Assembly: GCA_028277985.1 (NCBI GenBank)
Contig: JANQFG010000118.1
Coordinates: 62,001-126,000, forward strand
Length of the DNA: 64,000 nt
Origin: a bacterium
GTDB taxonomy: Bacteria > Desulfobacterota > DSWW01
Direction of reading: 5' to 3'
Part shown: one piece after another, positions 8,427-17,189 of the stretch
Layout of the letters: each line of letters starts with the position of its first letter
How positions within the stretch are numbered: position 1 is the stretch's first letter
Notes under the pieces: model-generated
Database searches by the model: none
What the model was told of the DNA's origin: nothing
Seen by the model: the letters and a program-made list of their open reading frames with translations, nothing else
Position numbers and translations under genes: made by a program

Positions 8427-9016
8427 GTGCGCACCTCCCTCATGGGTTGCCTTTTTTCAGGCGGAAAAGGTCCTTCCTCCTGTTTCAGTCGCATCCGTGA
8501 CGCCCGCCTCTCCCTGCGCCATGAACCCGTAGGCACCGGCACGCAATCGAACGCAGGCATCCATTCCAATAGAATGCGATTATCAATTAACCAGAAAGAG
8601 TGCCCCCTGTCAAGGGAATTCTCGATCAAAATCAATCGGTTATTGGGTTTCCTCGCCTGTGGATCTTCTTTTCTCTGGGTGATGGTCCGTTCTGTATGAA
8701 ATAAGGAAATGACTCTAGATTCCCGGGGAGAGCGCACGCATCTTCCTCCCGAAACTTAGATGAATTTGCGTATGATTCGGATACCGGAAATGCGGCAGGC
8801 GAGGGGTGCGAACCCGATCCGGCTTCAGGGGTCGTGGGCAGAGAAACGCAAGGGGAAGGATCGGATGAGGACGCCCCGGATCGGGGCACTTGGGCCGAGG
8901 CGCGGTTCCGAGCCTGGAGACACCGTCCCGGAGGCCCCTCTATCGACGGGATTCTCGGATGGGTCGCGGCGCCCCGTGGTCAGAACTCATCCTGAGGAAC
9001 GACCCGGAGCCCCTTC
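8427..9016. other. 590-base region without a convincing gene
   Basis: No ORF here has a recognisable product or a good ribosome site. On the minus strand, upstream of the aldehyde oxidoreductase, there is a TTGACA-like box (complement of 8609-8614) followed at 17 bases by a weak TAATTG, which might be the start of that transcript. The stretch 8760-9010 is GC-rich and featureless to my eye. Confidence 0.4.
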
Positions 9017-9250
9017 TCAGGCGTTGAAGCTGGAGTCCGTCTTTTGTGAGGATTTGGTGGCCTTCTTCCTCGTCTTCTTCGACTTCTCAGAACAATCGGG
9101 GCAGGTCCATTGATTCCCGCGATTCATCCACCCGCATAGTTTGGCCAGTTCCTTGAGGACCTTCTCGTCGATGTGCTCCATTTTTTTGTTACAGTTCGGC
9201 AGGTCGCACTCGACGTAGCAAAATTTTCCCATGGTCCTGATTATACCCAT
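9017..9250 (-). CDS. Small zinc-ribbon-like protein of unknown function
   Basis: This 77-residue protein has cysteine pairs CDLPNC (preceded by FCYVEC) near the N-terminus and CPDC after residue 48, plus a lone CGW, which suggests a small zinc-binding domain. The C-terminal quarter is a lysine-, serine- and threonine-rich tail. The start at 9250 has an AGAGAGGG ribosome site 6 bases upstream; an internal ATG at 9232 is a less well supported alternative. It stands alone between the long empty region and the histidine kinase. Function is unknown. Confidence 0.6.
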   Translation of the reverse strand: MGIIRTMGKFCYVECDLPNCNKKMEHIDEKVLKELAKLCGWMNRGNQWTCPDCSEKSKKTRKKATKSSQKTDSSFNA

Positions 9251-9485
9251 AATCGCCCTCTCTCATCCGCTCCTGATTGGATCGTGGTTCCCCAGAGATA
9301 GAGTTCGTTTCAACATGTAACAAACCTTTTAGCAGAATTCAACCATCTTTTACAAGAACTTTGCAAATGGTTTTGTTCACTATCGCCTTTTTTTCTTTCC
9401 ACGGTCATTCCCCAAGGCGAGGAACACGCCCGGATCGCCGGATTTCTGTTGCGCAAGGGCCTGCGAACTGTCTATAAATGGGGTT

Positions 9486-11084
9486 ATGAAAGACCGGGGC
9501 AGAAGAAAACAAGAAGCGCATCTTCGGGCCTTCATCGATTCCATGCAAGAGGTGATCGTCACCCTGGACGACGAGGGGAACCTCACCCACTGGAATCCCG
9601 CGGCTGAAAGAATGTTCGGCCATCCGGCCGAGGCCATGGTGGGCAAGGGCCTTTCCGTCCTCCTTTCCGACCCGGATGCCCAGAAGGCTTACAGGAGGGG
9701 CTTTCGGCAATTCAGGAAGAAGGAGCCTGCGGCGACGGCGGGCAAACCGGTGGAGCTCAGGGCGTCGCGGGCAGACGGCAAGCAGTTCCCCATCGAGATT
9801 TCCTTCTCCTCCATCAGCGAGGAAGGAAATTGGACCGCCATCGGGATCATCCGGGACATTACCAGGCGAAAGCGGATGATCGACTCGCTGAGGCAGTCCG
9901 AGGAGAAGTACCGCCTGCTGGTGGACAACGCGAACGAGGCCGTTCTGGTGGCCCAGGACGGACGCCTCAAGTTCGCCAACCCGAAGGCGGTCGAGTTCCT
10001 CGGGTATTCCCTTGAAGAGTTGACGAACAGCCCCTTCACCCAGTTCATCCATCCCGAGGACCGCTCCCTCGTGGTCGAACGGCACCAGAGAAGGCTCCGG
10101 GGGGAAGAGTTCCCCCATGTCTATCCCTTCCGGGTGGTGGACAGGGAGGGGGGCATCAAGTGGGCGGAAATCAACGCGGTGCGGTTCACCTGGGAAGACA
10201 AGCCGGCGACATTGAATTTCATTGCGGACATCACCTGGCGCGTACACGCCGAAGAAGAGCTGAGAAAGCACCAGGACCGACTGGAGGAACTCGTTGCAGA
10301 GCGCACCGCCGAGCTGCAGAGCTCGATCATCCGGCTCGAACAGGAAATCACCGAGCGAAAACGCGCGGAATCGGAAAGGGAGGCCCTGATCGAGGAGCTG
10401 GAGGCAAAAAACAGCGAGCTGGAACAGTTCACCTACACCGTGTCGCACGACCTGAAGAGCCCTCTGGTAACCATCCGGGGCTTCCTGGGACATCTCGTGA
10501 AGAACATGGACCAAGGAAATGAAGAACGAATGAGGATCGACATCTCCCGCATCTCCAATGCTGCCGAGAGAATGGAGAGGCTTCTGGAAGAGCTTCTGGA
10601 ACTCTCACGGATAGGACATTCCCTCAACCCGCTAGAAGAGGTGCAGTTCGGGGCCGTTGCCAGAGAGGCGGCGAGGATGGTGGCAGCACGCCTGCGGGAA
10701 CGGGGCGTAGATGTGAAGATCGCTGCGGATCTGCACAAAGTGTTCGGGGATCGGTCCAGGCTTCTGCAGGTCATGCAGAATCTCCTGGACAATGCGATCA
10801 AGTTCTCCGGAGATCAGCCCGATCCGAGGGTCGAGATCGGGGCCCGGCAGGATGGGAAAGAGACGATCTTCTACGTCAGCGATAACGGAGTGGGGATGGA
10901 CCCGCAGCATCATGAGAGGGTCTTCGGTCTTTTCGAGAAACTGGACCGCGACAGCGAAGGCACGGGCGTGGGGTTGGCCATCGTCAAGCGGATCGTGGAA
11001 CTTCACGGCGGTCGCGTTTGGATCGAGTCGGAAGGGGTCCGGAAAGGCACCACCTTCTGTTTCACCCTTGCGAGGCGATCGTAA
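9486..11084 (+). CDS. PAS-PAS sensor histidine kinase
   Basis: This 532-residue kinase has no membrane segment, so it is probably a soluble cytoplasmic sensor. Two PAS domains lie at about 12-126 and 138-252 (VIVTLDDEGNLTHWNPAAE and EAVLVAQDGRLKFANPKA). A coiled-coil signalling helix covers 255-312. The H-box is YTVSHDLKSPL with the phospho-acceptor H321. The ATPase domain has the N-box QNLLDNAIKF, the G1 box DNGVGMD, the F-box FGLFEKL and the G2 box GTGVGLAIV. The pattern resembles phytochrome-like and PAS-only kinases. No response regulator adjoins it, so its partner is elsewhere. The neighbour on the other strand is convergent. The signal sensed cannot be told from sequence. Confidence 0.93.
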   Translation: MKDRGRRKQEAHLRAFIDSMQEVIVTLDDEGNLTHWNPAAERMFGHPAEAMVGKGLSVLLSDPDAQKAYRRGFRQFRKKEPAATAGKPVELRASRADGKQFPIEISFSSISEEGNWTAIGIIRDITRRKRMIDSLRQSEEKYRLLVDNANEAVLVAQDGRLKFANPKAVEFLGYSLEELTNSPFTQFIHPEDRSLVVERHQRRLRGEEFPHVYPFRVVDREGGIKWAEINAVRFTWEDKPATLNFIADITWRVHAEEELRKHQDRLEELVAERTAELQSSIIRLEQEITERKRAESEREALIEELEAKNSELEQFTYTVSHDLKSPLVTIRGFLGHLVKNMDQGNEERMRIDISRISNAAERMERLLEELLELSRIGHSLNPLEEVQFGAVAREAARMVAARLRERGVDVKIAADLHKVFGDRSRLLQVMQNLLDNAIKFSGDQPDPRVEIGARQDGKETIFYVSDNGVGMDPQHHERVFGLFEKLDRDSEGTGVGLAIVKRIVELHGGRVWIESEGVRKGTTFCFTLARRS

Positions 11085-11129
11085 CCCCATCGGGCACGGG
11101 CACGACAGGGGCGTGAGGCAAGTCTGTTG

Positions 11130-12152
11130 CTACACCCCCTGGCAATCGACAAGTATCTTTGCATGGCCCGTGCTGCTGAGGACGTCAAAGGCCCGGGCAA
11201 TCTCCTCGAGAGGAACCACGTCGCTCACGACCACCTCCGGGTCCACCGCCCCCCGGGCCAGCTGCTCGAGGCCGGACTCGAACTCCCGAAGATTGTATCC
11301 CAGGCTGAATTTCAATGAGAGCTCTTTCATGAACCACGTCATGGGGAACAGGGTCACGTTGCCCATGTGGACACCCAGCGCCACGACGCGGCCGTGGCGC
11401 CCTGCGATGGCGGCAGCCTCTTCGATCGAGCCTTCCGTGCCGGCGCAGTCGATCACTACGTCAGGGCTCCGGCCCGCTATCTTCATGATCTCATCCGCGA
11501 CCGGCGCCTTCTTCGGATCAAAGACCTGGTGCGCTCCCGCAGCCAGCGCCTTGTCCGCGCGGTGTGAATCCGGTTCCGAAACGTAGACCCGCACCGCACC
11601 GGCGATCTTGAGCGCATACACGCACAGGAGCCCGATCGGCCCCGCGCCCAGGACCACAACCTGATCACCGATGCGCAAGTCGGAAAGGTTCACGCCTCGC
11701 ACGGCAACGGCCCAGGGTTCGTTCAAGGCCGCCAATCGCATGTCCATGTCCTCGGGCACCGGATGGAGCATGGAGGGGCGCACCCGCATGTATTGTCCGA
11801 AACCGCCGGGATTGACTCCGAGTCCATAGCTTCGGGCAAGCCCTTCCTGGCAGATCTGGATGTCCCCCCGTTTGCATGGCTCGCAGATGAGACAGGGATC
11901 GATCGGCAGGACGACCACGGGATCGCCCTCACTCCACCCCTGGACCCCTTCGCCCAGGGCAGCCACGTGGCCCGAAATCTCGTGCCCGATAATGCAGCCC
12001 GCGGGAAAGATGCCGACTTCGGCCATGTGCAGATCGGATCCGCAGATGCCGCAGTAGGCGACCTTGACCACGATCTCCCCCGGTCCGGGTTCGGGGGCCG
12101 GACATTCTTCCACCTTCAGCTTGCCATCCGCTTGAACGATTGCCGCCTTCAT
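11130..12152 (-). CDS. Zinc-dependent medium-chain alcohol dehydrogenase
   Basis: A 340-residue MDR enzyme of the sorbitol/threonine dehydrogenase group, expected to oxidise an alcohol with NAD(P). Catalytic zinc ligands are in YCGICGSDLHM and GCIIGHEISGHV. The structural zinc loop has CLICEPCKRGDIQIC. The nucleotide-binding motif is VVLGAGPIGLLCVYAL, followed by an acidic residue (VSEPD) that favours NAD. ATG 12152 is preferred over TTG 12164, because the codons between them form the GAGGAGAGG ribosome site. The ThDP enzyme gene lies 48 bases upstream on the same strand, so the two are probably co-transcribed: a decarboxylation or ligation product could be the substrate. The actual substrate is unknown. 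Confidence 0.88.
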   Translation of the reverse strand: MKAAIVQADGKLKVEECPAPEPGPGEIVVKVAYCGICGSDLHMAEVGIFPAGCIIGHEISGHVAALGEGVQGWSEGDPVVVLPIDPCLICEPCKRGDIQICQEGLARSYGLGVNPGGFGQYMRVRPSMLHPVPEDMDMRLAALNEPWAVAVRGVNLSDLRIGDQVVVLGAGPIGLLCVYALKIAGAVRVYVSEPDSHRADKALAAGAHQVFDPKKAPVADEIMKIAGRSPDVVIDCAGTEGSIEEAAAIAGRHGRVVALGVHMGNVTLFPMTWFMKELSLKFSLGYNLREFESGLEQLARGAVDPEVVVSDVVPLEEIARAFDVLSSTGHAKILVDCQGV

Positions 12153-12199
12153 GCCTCTCCTCAAGGTCGTGGCTCGAAAGGGGTCAGGAAACTTGCTCC

Positions 12200-13855
12200 C
12201 TAGAGCAGGCCGCTTTCGGTGGCATACTTGGTCACGGGATGGGGAAGCGTGGGATCGACCATCACATTGATGCAGGAGACTTTTCCGTACGTCAGTGACC
12301 GTTCCAGGGCAGGCTTGATCTCTTCCGGGCGCTCGATGAATTCACCGTAGCCCCCAAGTCCCTGAGCCATCAGGTCGTATCGCACCACACCGAGCTCGGT
12401 ACCGCATGTCCGGTCGTGACCGAAGAGCATCTCCTGGCCGTGCTTGACCATACCCCATGCCTGGTCGTTGCAGATGACGCAGATCACGGGCAGGTCGTGG
12501 CGCACCGCCGTGTCGATCTCCATACCGTTCAGACCAAAAGAGCCGTCGCCCGACAGGAGAACCACGTGCCTATCCGGTTCCGCCAGCTTCGCGGCCAGAG
12601 CGAAGGGCAGCCCCACGCCCAGACAGCCCAGGGGCCCTGTGGAAATCACTGCTGATGGCCTCTCGGCAGGGAACGCCTCGGCTCCCCACAGCATGCTGTC
12701 GCCGCCGTCGCATACGAACATCGCCTCACCACCTACAACATCGCGCACGTCCTCGACCAGACGCCGCGGATGGATCGGAACCGCGTCCAGGTCCAGGGTC
12801 GCTCGCTCCGCCTTGATCGCCTCATCGACCATTTGCTTCGCTTCCCGTGCCCAGGGGCGGTCCGGATTCTCCGGAACTCGATTCACCAGATCTTCAAGGA
12901 CCAGCTTGATGTCGCCCCATACACCCACGTCCGGTCCTCGATTGAACCCGAGCTCCGTGGGCTCGATATCGACCTGAACCACCCTCATGGGCGGCTGGAA
13001 AAACTTGCCGTAGGCGAGCATGAAATTGAAGCGGGTCCCCAGGGCGAGAATCATATCCGCCATGGTCATGGGGGACATGGTGTGCAGCATCGAACCGCTT
13101 ATGGCCAGCGGATGCGAATCCGGCAGCACTCCGCGTCCGCTGGTCCGCGTGATCACCGGCACCCCGAGCCGCTCGGCAAAGGCCTTGAGCGCATCCCCGG
13201 CACCGGCCCACAGGCAACCGGACCCGGCCAGGATCAGGGGCCGCTCCGCCTTGGCCAGCATCTCGGCGGCCGCGGCGAGGGCCTCGGGGCTCCCATTGGG
13301 ACGCGAGTTCGTCCGGTAGTTGGTCGGAAACGGTGCATCCCCTTCATCGACTTTTGCATACATGATGTCCATGGGGATTTCCAGATAGACCGGCCCCGGC
13401 CGGCCGCCCAGGGCCTGGCGATAGGCCATGGCAACGTATTCCGGAATTCGGTGCGTGTGGTGGCAGATCCGTGCCCACTTGGTGATCGGCTTCATCAGGG
13501 CGATCTGATCGATATCCTGAAGAGCACCGGTATCGTTCTCTGCCAGCGCACTCCGACCGCCCAGGACCAGCAGGGGAGTGTTCGACTGCTGGGCGTTGGC
13601 GATGGCTGTGACCGCATCGGTGAGCCCCGGGCCCGCCGTCACGGCGCACACACCCATCTCACCCGTGACGAGGGACCACCCTTCGGCCATATGAGCGGCC
13701 GCCTGCTCGTGACGGGTATCGACAATCTTGATCCCCGCGTCCAGGCTCACGTTATAGATGGGAGCGATGTGGCCACCGCTCAGGCTGAAGATGTGCTTGA
13801 CCCCCTCTTTCAGAAGCGCCTTGACGACCAGTTGCCCTCCGTCCATCTTGCTCAT
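12200..13855 (-). CDS. Thiamine-diphosphate enzyme, acetolactate synthase-like
   Basis: This 551-residue protein has the three-domain layout of the acetolactate synthase/oxalyl-CoA decarboxylase/benzoylformate decarboxylase superfamily. The catalytic glutamate is in DTRHEQAAAHMAEG (about residue 50), and the GPG turn is in VTAGPGLTDAVTAI. The ThDP/magnesium motif runs from GDGSFGLNGMEID to the asparagine in VICNDQAWG. The protein lacks the clear FAD-binding features of true acetolactate synthase that I could confirm by eye, and no regulatory small subunit is nearby, so a decarboxylase or carboligase for another 2-oxo acid is likely. It precedes a zinc alcohol dehydrogenase by 48 bases. The ribosome site is AGAGGAGG. 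The substrate is not assigned. Confidence 0.87.
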   Translation of the reverse strand: MSKMDGGQLVVKALLKEGVKHIFSLSGGHIAPIYNVSLDAGIKIVDTRHEQAAAHMAEGWSLVTGEMGVCAVTAGPGLTDAVTAIANAQQSNTPLLVLGGRSALAENDTGALQDIDQIALMKPITKWARICHHTHRIPEYVAMAYRQALGGRPGPVYLEIPMDIMYAKVDEGDAPFPTNYRTNSRPNGSPEALAAAAEMLAKAERPLILAGSGCLWAGAGDALKAFAERLGVPVITRTSGRGVLPDSHPLAISGSMLHTMSPMTMADMILALGTRFNFMLAYGKFFQPPMRVVQVDIEPTELGFNRGPDVGVWGDIKLVLEDLVNRVPENPDRPWAREAKQMVDEAIKAERATLDLDAVPIHPRRLVEDVRDVVGGEAMFVCDGGDSMLWGAEAFPAERPSAVISTGPLGCLGVGLPFALAAKLAEPDRHVVLLSGDGSFGLNGMEIDTAVRHDLPVICVICNDQAWGMVKHGQEMLFGHDRTCGTELGVVRYDLMAQGLGGYGEFIERPEEIKPALERSLTYGKVSCINVMVDPTLPHPVTKYATESGLL

Positions 13856-14153
13856 CCCGTGTCCTCCTCTTGTCCCGGGGGATTCTCCCCTTGCACCTTC
13901 CTCTTCGCGTCACCCGCTTTCGGATCCGGATTTCCTATCTATATGAATCCCGGGCCAAAAGCAAAGCATTTTCGCCCTCCCCTTTCGGCGGCCTGTTGCC
14001 CGAATCCTGGGAGCCGGGAGCAACCATGAAAGAGGCGGATAGAGTTCGGGAGCGCACTTTCGCCGGGAGTCTATCCGGGCAACCGTCCGTTGACATCGTG
14101 AGCGCCATTCCTTAGGCTGATCCACGAACCCTCTTAGAGCAGGAGCTCGACAA
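13856..14153. other. Divergent intergenic region between ThDP enzyme and acyltransferase
   Basis: This 298-base gap separates two divergent genes. It contains the candidate plus-strand promoter listed at 14090-14118; I saw no gene, palindrome or RNA structure in the remainder. Confidence 0.4.
14090..14118 (+). promoter_or_regulatory. Candidate sigma-70 promoter for the acyltransferase gene
   Basis: A perfect TTGACA at 14090-14095 is followed after 17 bases by TAGGCT at 14113-14118, a weak -10 box. The position 36 bases before the acyltransferase start is reasonable. Confidence 0.4.
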
Positions 14154-15104
14154 ATGCGCCACAAGACCCGCGCTAAGGTCAGAAGCCTCCTCCGGACCTT
14201 GAATCCGGAAGACTACGAAAGGTTCGAAAAGATCAGGATCAACGACCTCGGGTTCGGCTATGACTCCTTCGGGCTCGAGATCGAGTCGGCCATGGCCGTC
14301 TTCACCGTGCTGCAGTATTTCTATGACTACTGGTTCAGGGTGGACAGCTTCGGCGTGGAAAACGTTCCGGCAGAGGGCCCTGCCCTGATCACACCCAACC
14401 ACAGCGGCGTCATCCCGATCGACGGGGCGATGATCGCGATCGATCTGGTCAAGAAGATGAACAGGCCTCGCCTCATGCGCGCCGTTCTGTACCATTCCGC
14501 CGGGTACATTCCCTTTGTGGGCACCTTCTTCTACCGGTCCGGCCAGATCTCGGGCGCTCGCCGCAACTTCGAAGAGGCCCTCCAGCAGGGTGAGCTCGTG
14601 ACGGCTTTTCCGGAAGGCTCGACAGGGGCATGGAAGGGATACAACGATCGGTACAAGCTCAGACCCTTCAACGTGGGATTCATGGAGCTCAGTCTCATTC
14701 ACCGGGCTCCGATCGTTCCTACCGCGGTGATCGGCGCTGAAGAGCAGTACCCTTTCATGATGAACGTGAGGCCTCTTGCCAAATTCTTCCGTGTTCCGAA
14801 TTTTCCCCTCTCTCCCCTGTTCCCCCTTCTAGGGCCGGCAGGCCTGCTGCCCCTTCCGACCAAATACAGCATTGCCTACGGGGAGCCGTTCCATTTCTAT
14901 CGAGACTATGGGCCGGAGACCGTTGGGAAGCCGGAGACCATCCGCATGCTGGTCGGGAAAGTGCAGGAGAGGATCGAACAGATGATCGCCAAAGGCTTGA
15001 AGCATCGCCAAGGGATCTTCGGCCTCGCCGGCTCCGGCGGCCCAAAGGCCCTGCCCGGAAAGATTCTGGCCAAGCTCATCGGCGACGGAACACGAGCGGC
15101 ATAG
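14154..15104 (+). CDS. PlsC-like lysophospholipid/glycerolipid acyltransferase
   Basis: The 316-residue protein carries the acyltransferase motif NHSGVIPIDG (an NH...D motif with one extra residue compared with NHX4D) near residue 82, the FYRSGQIS segment of motif II and FPEGSTG of motif III. It therefore probably transfers acyl chains to a glycerolipid or lysophospholipid at the inner membrane. The N-terminal 60 residues (LNPEDYERFEKI onward) are an extension before the catalytic domain. The ribosome site AGGAG is 7 bases before ATG. It is monocistronic, convergent with the methyltransferase gene. It is not closely similar to the two acyltransferases at 37-39 kb. Confidence 0.83.
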   Translation: MRHKTRAKVRSLLRTLNPEDYERFEKIRINDLGFGYDSFGLEIESAMAVFTVLQYFYDYWFRVDSFGVENVPAEGPALITPNHSGVIPIDGAMIAIDLVKKMNRPRLMRAVLYHSAGYIPFVGTFFYRSGQISGARRNFEEALQQGELVTAFPEGSTGAWKGYNDRYKLRPFNVGFMELSLIHRAPIVPTAVIGAEEQYPFMMNVRPLAKFFRVPNFPLSPLFPLLGPAGLLPLPTKYSIAYGEPFHFYRDYGPETVGKPETIRMLVGKVQERIEQMIAKGLKHRQGIFGLAGSGGPKALPGKILAKLIGDGTRAA

Positions 15105-15120
15105 AAACCGGCGCTCCACT

Positions 15121-15786
15121 TCAGCTATTGCCTATTCCTGCCACGAAGGGCTGTCCAGGCACCTTCTGAACGGTTATCGAAGAGAAGCCGGTGTCCCGGA
15201 ACAGGTTGTCCAACTCACCCTCGGCAAGGCCCTGCCTTCCCACGAAGCGGACGAAGTACTCGGCACAAAGCCGGTGCGTACCCGGCAGAACCCATCGCCA
15301 CCTGTTCACAAAACCCATGGCAGCTTCCCGGGAAAGGTCCCTGTCCACTTCGATAACACAGACCGTACCGCCTTCCCTGCAAACCCGTTGCATCTCGCCG
15401 AGGCATTGCCTCCGGTCCGGCAAATGCTTGATCATGGCGGCCGAAACGACGAGATCGTAGGAGTCGTCGGCCAAGGGCAGGCAGCCGGCATCCGCAACAC
15501 CGAAGCAGACATTGGCAATCCCGCGGCTCCTCTTGCGGGCCCGGGCGATCTGGCCCTCGGAGAGATCCAGTCCGAGAACCCGGGCCTGCGGGTTCCTCCG
15601 GGCGGCTCGCATGGCCATCTGGCCGGAGCCGCATCCAAGGTCCAGAATCCCGAACCCCGGCGGCAAGTCGGAGAGAAGCGCATCCACCACCACATCGTAC
15701 AGTTCCCCGATCCCCGCCGCCACGACTGCGTCGTAGAGCCAGGCCAGCCACCCGTTCCACGACCCTTCCATCTTGAATAGATGCAC
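15121..15786 (-). CDS. Class I SAM-dependent methyltransferase
   Basis: A 221-residue methyltransferase with motif I ILDLGCGSGQM, motif II at GLDLSEGQI, and a YDLVVSAAMIKHLPD segment equivalent to motif IV, so it binds S-adenosylmethionine in the UbiE/BioC-like fold. The GTG start at 15786 has GGGAG 5 bases upstream. The gene lies 1.4 kb upstream of the biotin operon on the other strand; BioC is of the same fold, but I see no specific evidence that this is BioC. Substrate is unknown. Confidence 0.82.
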   Translation of the reverse strand: MHLFKMEGSWNGWLAWLYDAVVAAGIGELYDVVVDALLSDLPPGFGILDLGCGSGQMAMRAARRNPQARVLGLDLSEGQIARARKRSRGIANVCFGVADAGCLPLADDSYDLVVSAAMIKHLPDRRQCLGEMQRVCREGGTVCVIEVDRDLSREAAMGFVNRWRWVLPGTHRLCAEYFVRFVGRQGLAEGELDNLFRDTGFSSITVQKVPGQPFVAGIGNS

Positions 15787-15821
15787 TGCAGCTCCCGTGC
15801 TCTTTCAGCTTTTGGCTTTTA

Positions 15822-15909
15822 GGTATTAGCTCCCCTCCAAAGCCTCCCCATGAGCATACCTGGGAGGGTGGTTAGGAGGGCTAATACCCAACGGCTAATA
15901 CCTAATACC
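15822..15909. repeat. CTAATACC octamer repeats with an inverted copy
   Basis: The octamer CTAATACC occurs at 15881-15888, 15895-15902 and 15902-15909, and its complement GGTATTAG at 15822-15829. The inverted copy pairs with the first direct copy; the adjoining CCCCTCC and GGAGGG tracts extend the potential stem. The cluster fills the gap upstream of the methyltransferase gene and may be a regulatory array or a degenerate repeat. Confidence 0.5.
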
Positions 15910-15911
15910 GA

Positions 15912-15939
15912 GAAGGCACCCATCTAAGATGGGCCCTTC
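15912..15939 (-). terminator. Hairpin terminator after the quinone-reductase-like gene
   Basis: A nearly perfect inverted repeat (GAAGGCACCCATCT with AGATGGGCCCTTC) begins 9 bases beyond the stop codon of the gene ending at 15948. It forms a stem of about 13 pairs with a minimal loop and one bulge. Confidence 0.6.
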
Positions 15940-15947
15940 GCTGCTGT

Positions 15948-16961
15948 CTATTGGAAACTCAAACAAATCTTCCCGAAGTGCTCTCCCTTCTCCATGACTT
16001 GCAAGGCTTGTTTCACCTCCTGGAAGGGAAATACGCGATCGACCACGGGGACGAGCTCGTGCAGGGCCATGGCCCGGTTCATCGCCTCGAAGCCTTCCCG
16101 ATGGCCCACGAAGATCCCCTGAACGCGAACATTCTTCATCAGGATCGGCAGGATGTTGAGCTCTTTGGCCCCTCCCGACAGAACCCCGATCATGCTGATC
16201 TCCCCACCGATTCGAACCGCCTGGAGCGACTCCTGAAAGGTGCCCGCCCCCCCCACCTCGATCACGTGGTCCACGCCGAGGCCATCGGCCCACTCTCTGG
16301 CCGCCTTGCCCCACTTGGGGATCTCTTTGTAGTTGATGCAGTGATCCGCACCCATCCCGGCAGCACGATCGAGCTTCTCGTTGCTGCTCGAGGTCACGAC
16401 GACCCGCGCGCCGATCATCTTGCCGATTTGGAGACCGAACAGCGACACACCGCCCGTTCCCTGTACGAGGATTGTATCCCCTGCTTTGCGCCCTCCGTAG
16501 GTGATCAGGGCACTCCAGGCCGTCAATGCTGCACACGGAAGGGTTGCGGCCTGCTCGTCGCTGAGGTGCTCAGGCACGTGAACAACGCCCTCCTGGTTGA
16601 GCACCTTGTATTCGGCCAGCATTCCGTCAAGAGGGCTCCCAAGCGTGGTGACCGCCTTCTCCACCGTAGGCTCTCCGGATGACCACCCCTGAAAGAAACA
16701 ACCCGCCACCCGGTCCCCCACCTTCACTCGGGAAACTCCCGCTCCAATCTCGACCACCTCGCCCACCCCGTCGGAATTCGGGATGATGGGCAAAGGCTGC
16801 CTCGGGTTGTAGAGCCCCTGCACCATCAGGAAATCCCGGAAATTGAGCGATGAGGCCTTCATCCGGATCTTCACCTCTCCCGGCCCCGGCTCCGGCTCGG
16901 GCCGCTCCGCCACGGCCAGGTTGTCCAGGCCGAAAGCTCCCTGAACTTCAATGACTTTCAT
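15948..16961 (-). CDS. Zinc-free MDR oxidoreductase (quinone reductase-like)
   Basis: This 337-residue protein is an NADPH:quinone oxidoreductase/enoyl reductase-type member of the MDR superfamily. It lacks the GHE and four-cysteine zinc motifs. It has the SSLNFRDFLMVQG region and the dinucleotide motif ILVQGTGGVSLFGLQIG, which fits the zinc-independent quinone-reductase branch. GAGVSRVKVGDRV and LPCAALTAW are further family marks. The ribosome site GGAGGGAGG is excellent. It is followed by a hairpin terminator and its start faces the biotin operon, which is divergent. Substrate unknown. Confidence 0.87.
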   Translation of the reverse strand: MKVIEVQGAFGLDNLAVAERPEPEPGPGEVKIRMKASSLNFRDFLMVQGLYNPRQPLPIIPNSDGVGEVVEIGAGVSRVKVGDRVAGCFFQGWSSGEPTVEKAVTTLGSPLDGMLAEYKVLNQEGVVHVPEHLSDEQAATLPCAALTAWSALITYGGRKAGDTILVQGTGGVSLFGLQIGKMIGARVVVTSSSNEKLDRAAGMGADHCINYKEIPKWGKAAREWADGLGVDHVIEVGGAGTFQESLQAVRIGGEISMIGVLSGGAKELNILPILMKNVRVQGIFVGHREGFEAMNRAMALHELVPVVDRVFPFQEVKQALQVMEKGEHFGKICLSFQ

Positions 16962-17078
16962 GGCTTCCTCCCTCCGATTCGCCCCTCAGGGCTCGTTTGT
17001 GCGCCAATATCCCTCACATCGCGGACCCTGGTCAATACAAATACCCACGTGGTTTAGAGTCGTAACAGGAGGTTGTGG

Positions 17079-17110
17079 TTGTATACCTTTTGTCTCGATA
17101 AAGTTGACAA
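17079..17110 (+). promoter_or_regulatory. BirA operator upstream of bioB
   Basis: The two half-sites TTGTATACC (17079-17087) and AGTTGACAA (17102-17110) are separated by 14 bases. Against the known BirA consensus TTGTAAACC-N14-16-GGTTTACAA the left half matches at 8 of 9 positions and the right at 7 of 9. The right half overlaps the -35 box of the promoter, so BirA carrying biotinoyl-AMP would block transcription of the operon. Confidence 0.82.
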
Positions 17111-17132
17111 TAGAGGGGTGGACTGATAATGT
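17104..17132 (+). promoter_or_regulatory. Sigma-70 promoter of the biotin operon
   Basis: A consensus TTGACA (17104-17109) is spaced 17 bases from TAATGT (17127-17132). The predicted transcript start near 17139 leaves a leader of about 50 bases before the first bioB start codon. The -35 box lies inside the BirA operator. Confidence 0.75.
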
Positions 17133-17189
17133 TTCAGGCTGGTTCGCCGGGATCGGCGGCCCCACCCCGCTGATTCGGGACAGACACCG

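Noticed and set aside
8427..9016. An RNA gene or small protein in the long gap before the zinc-ribbon gene.
   Set aside because: No tRNA T-loop consensus, no conserved RNA motif and no ORF with a credible ribosome site.
15121..15786. BioC (malonyl-ACP methyltransferase) identity for the methyltransferase near bioB.
   Set aside because: Only the general class I fold is visible and the gene is not in the biotin operon or under the BirA site.
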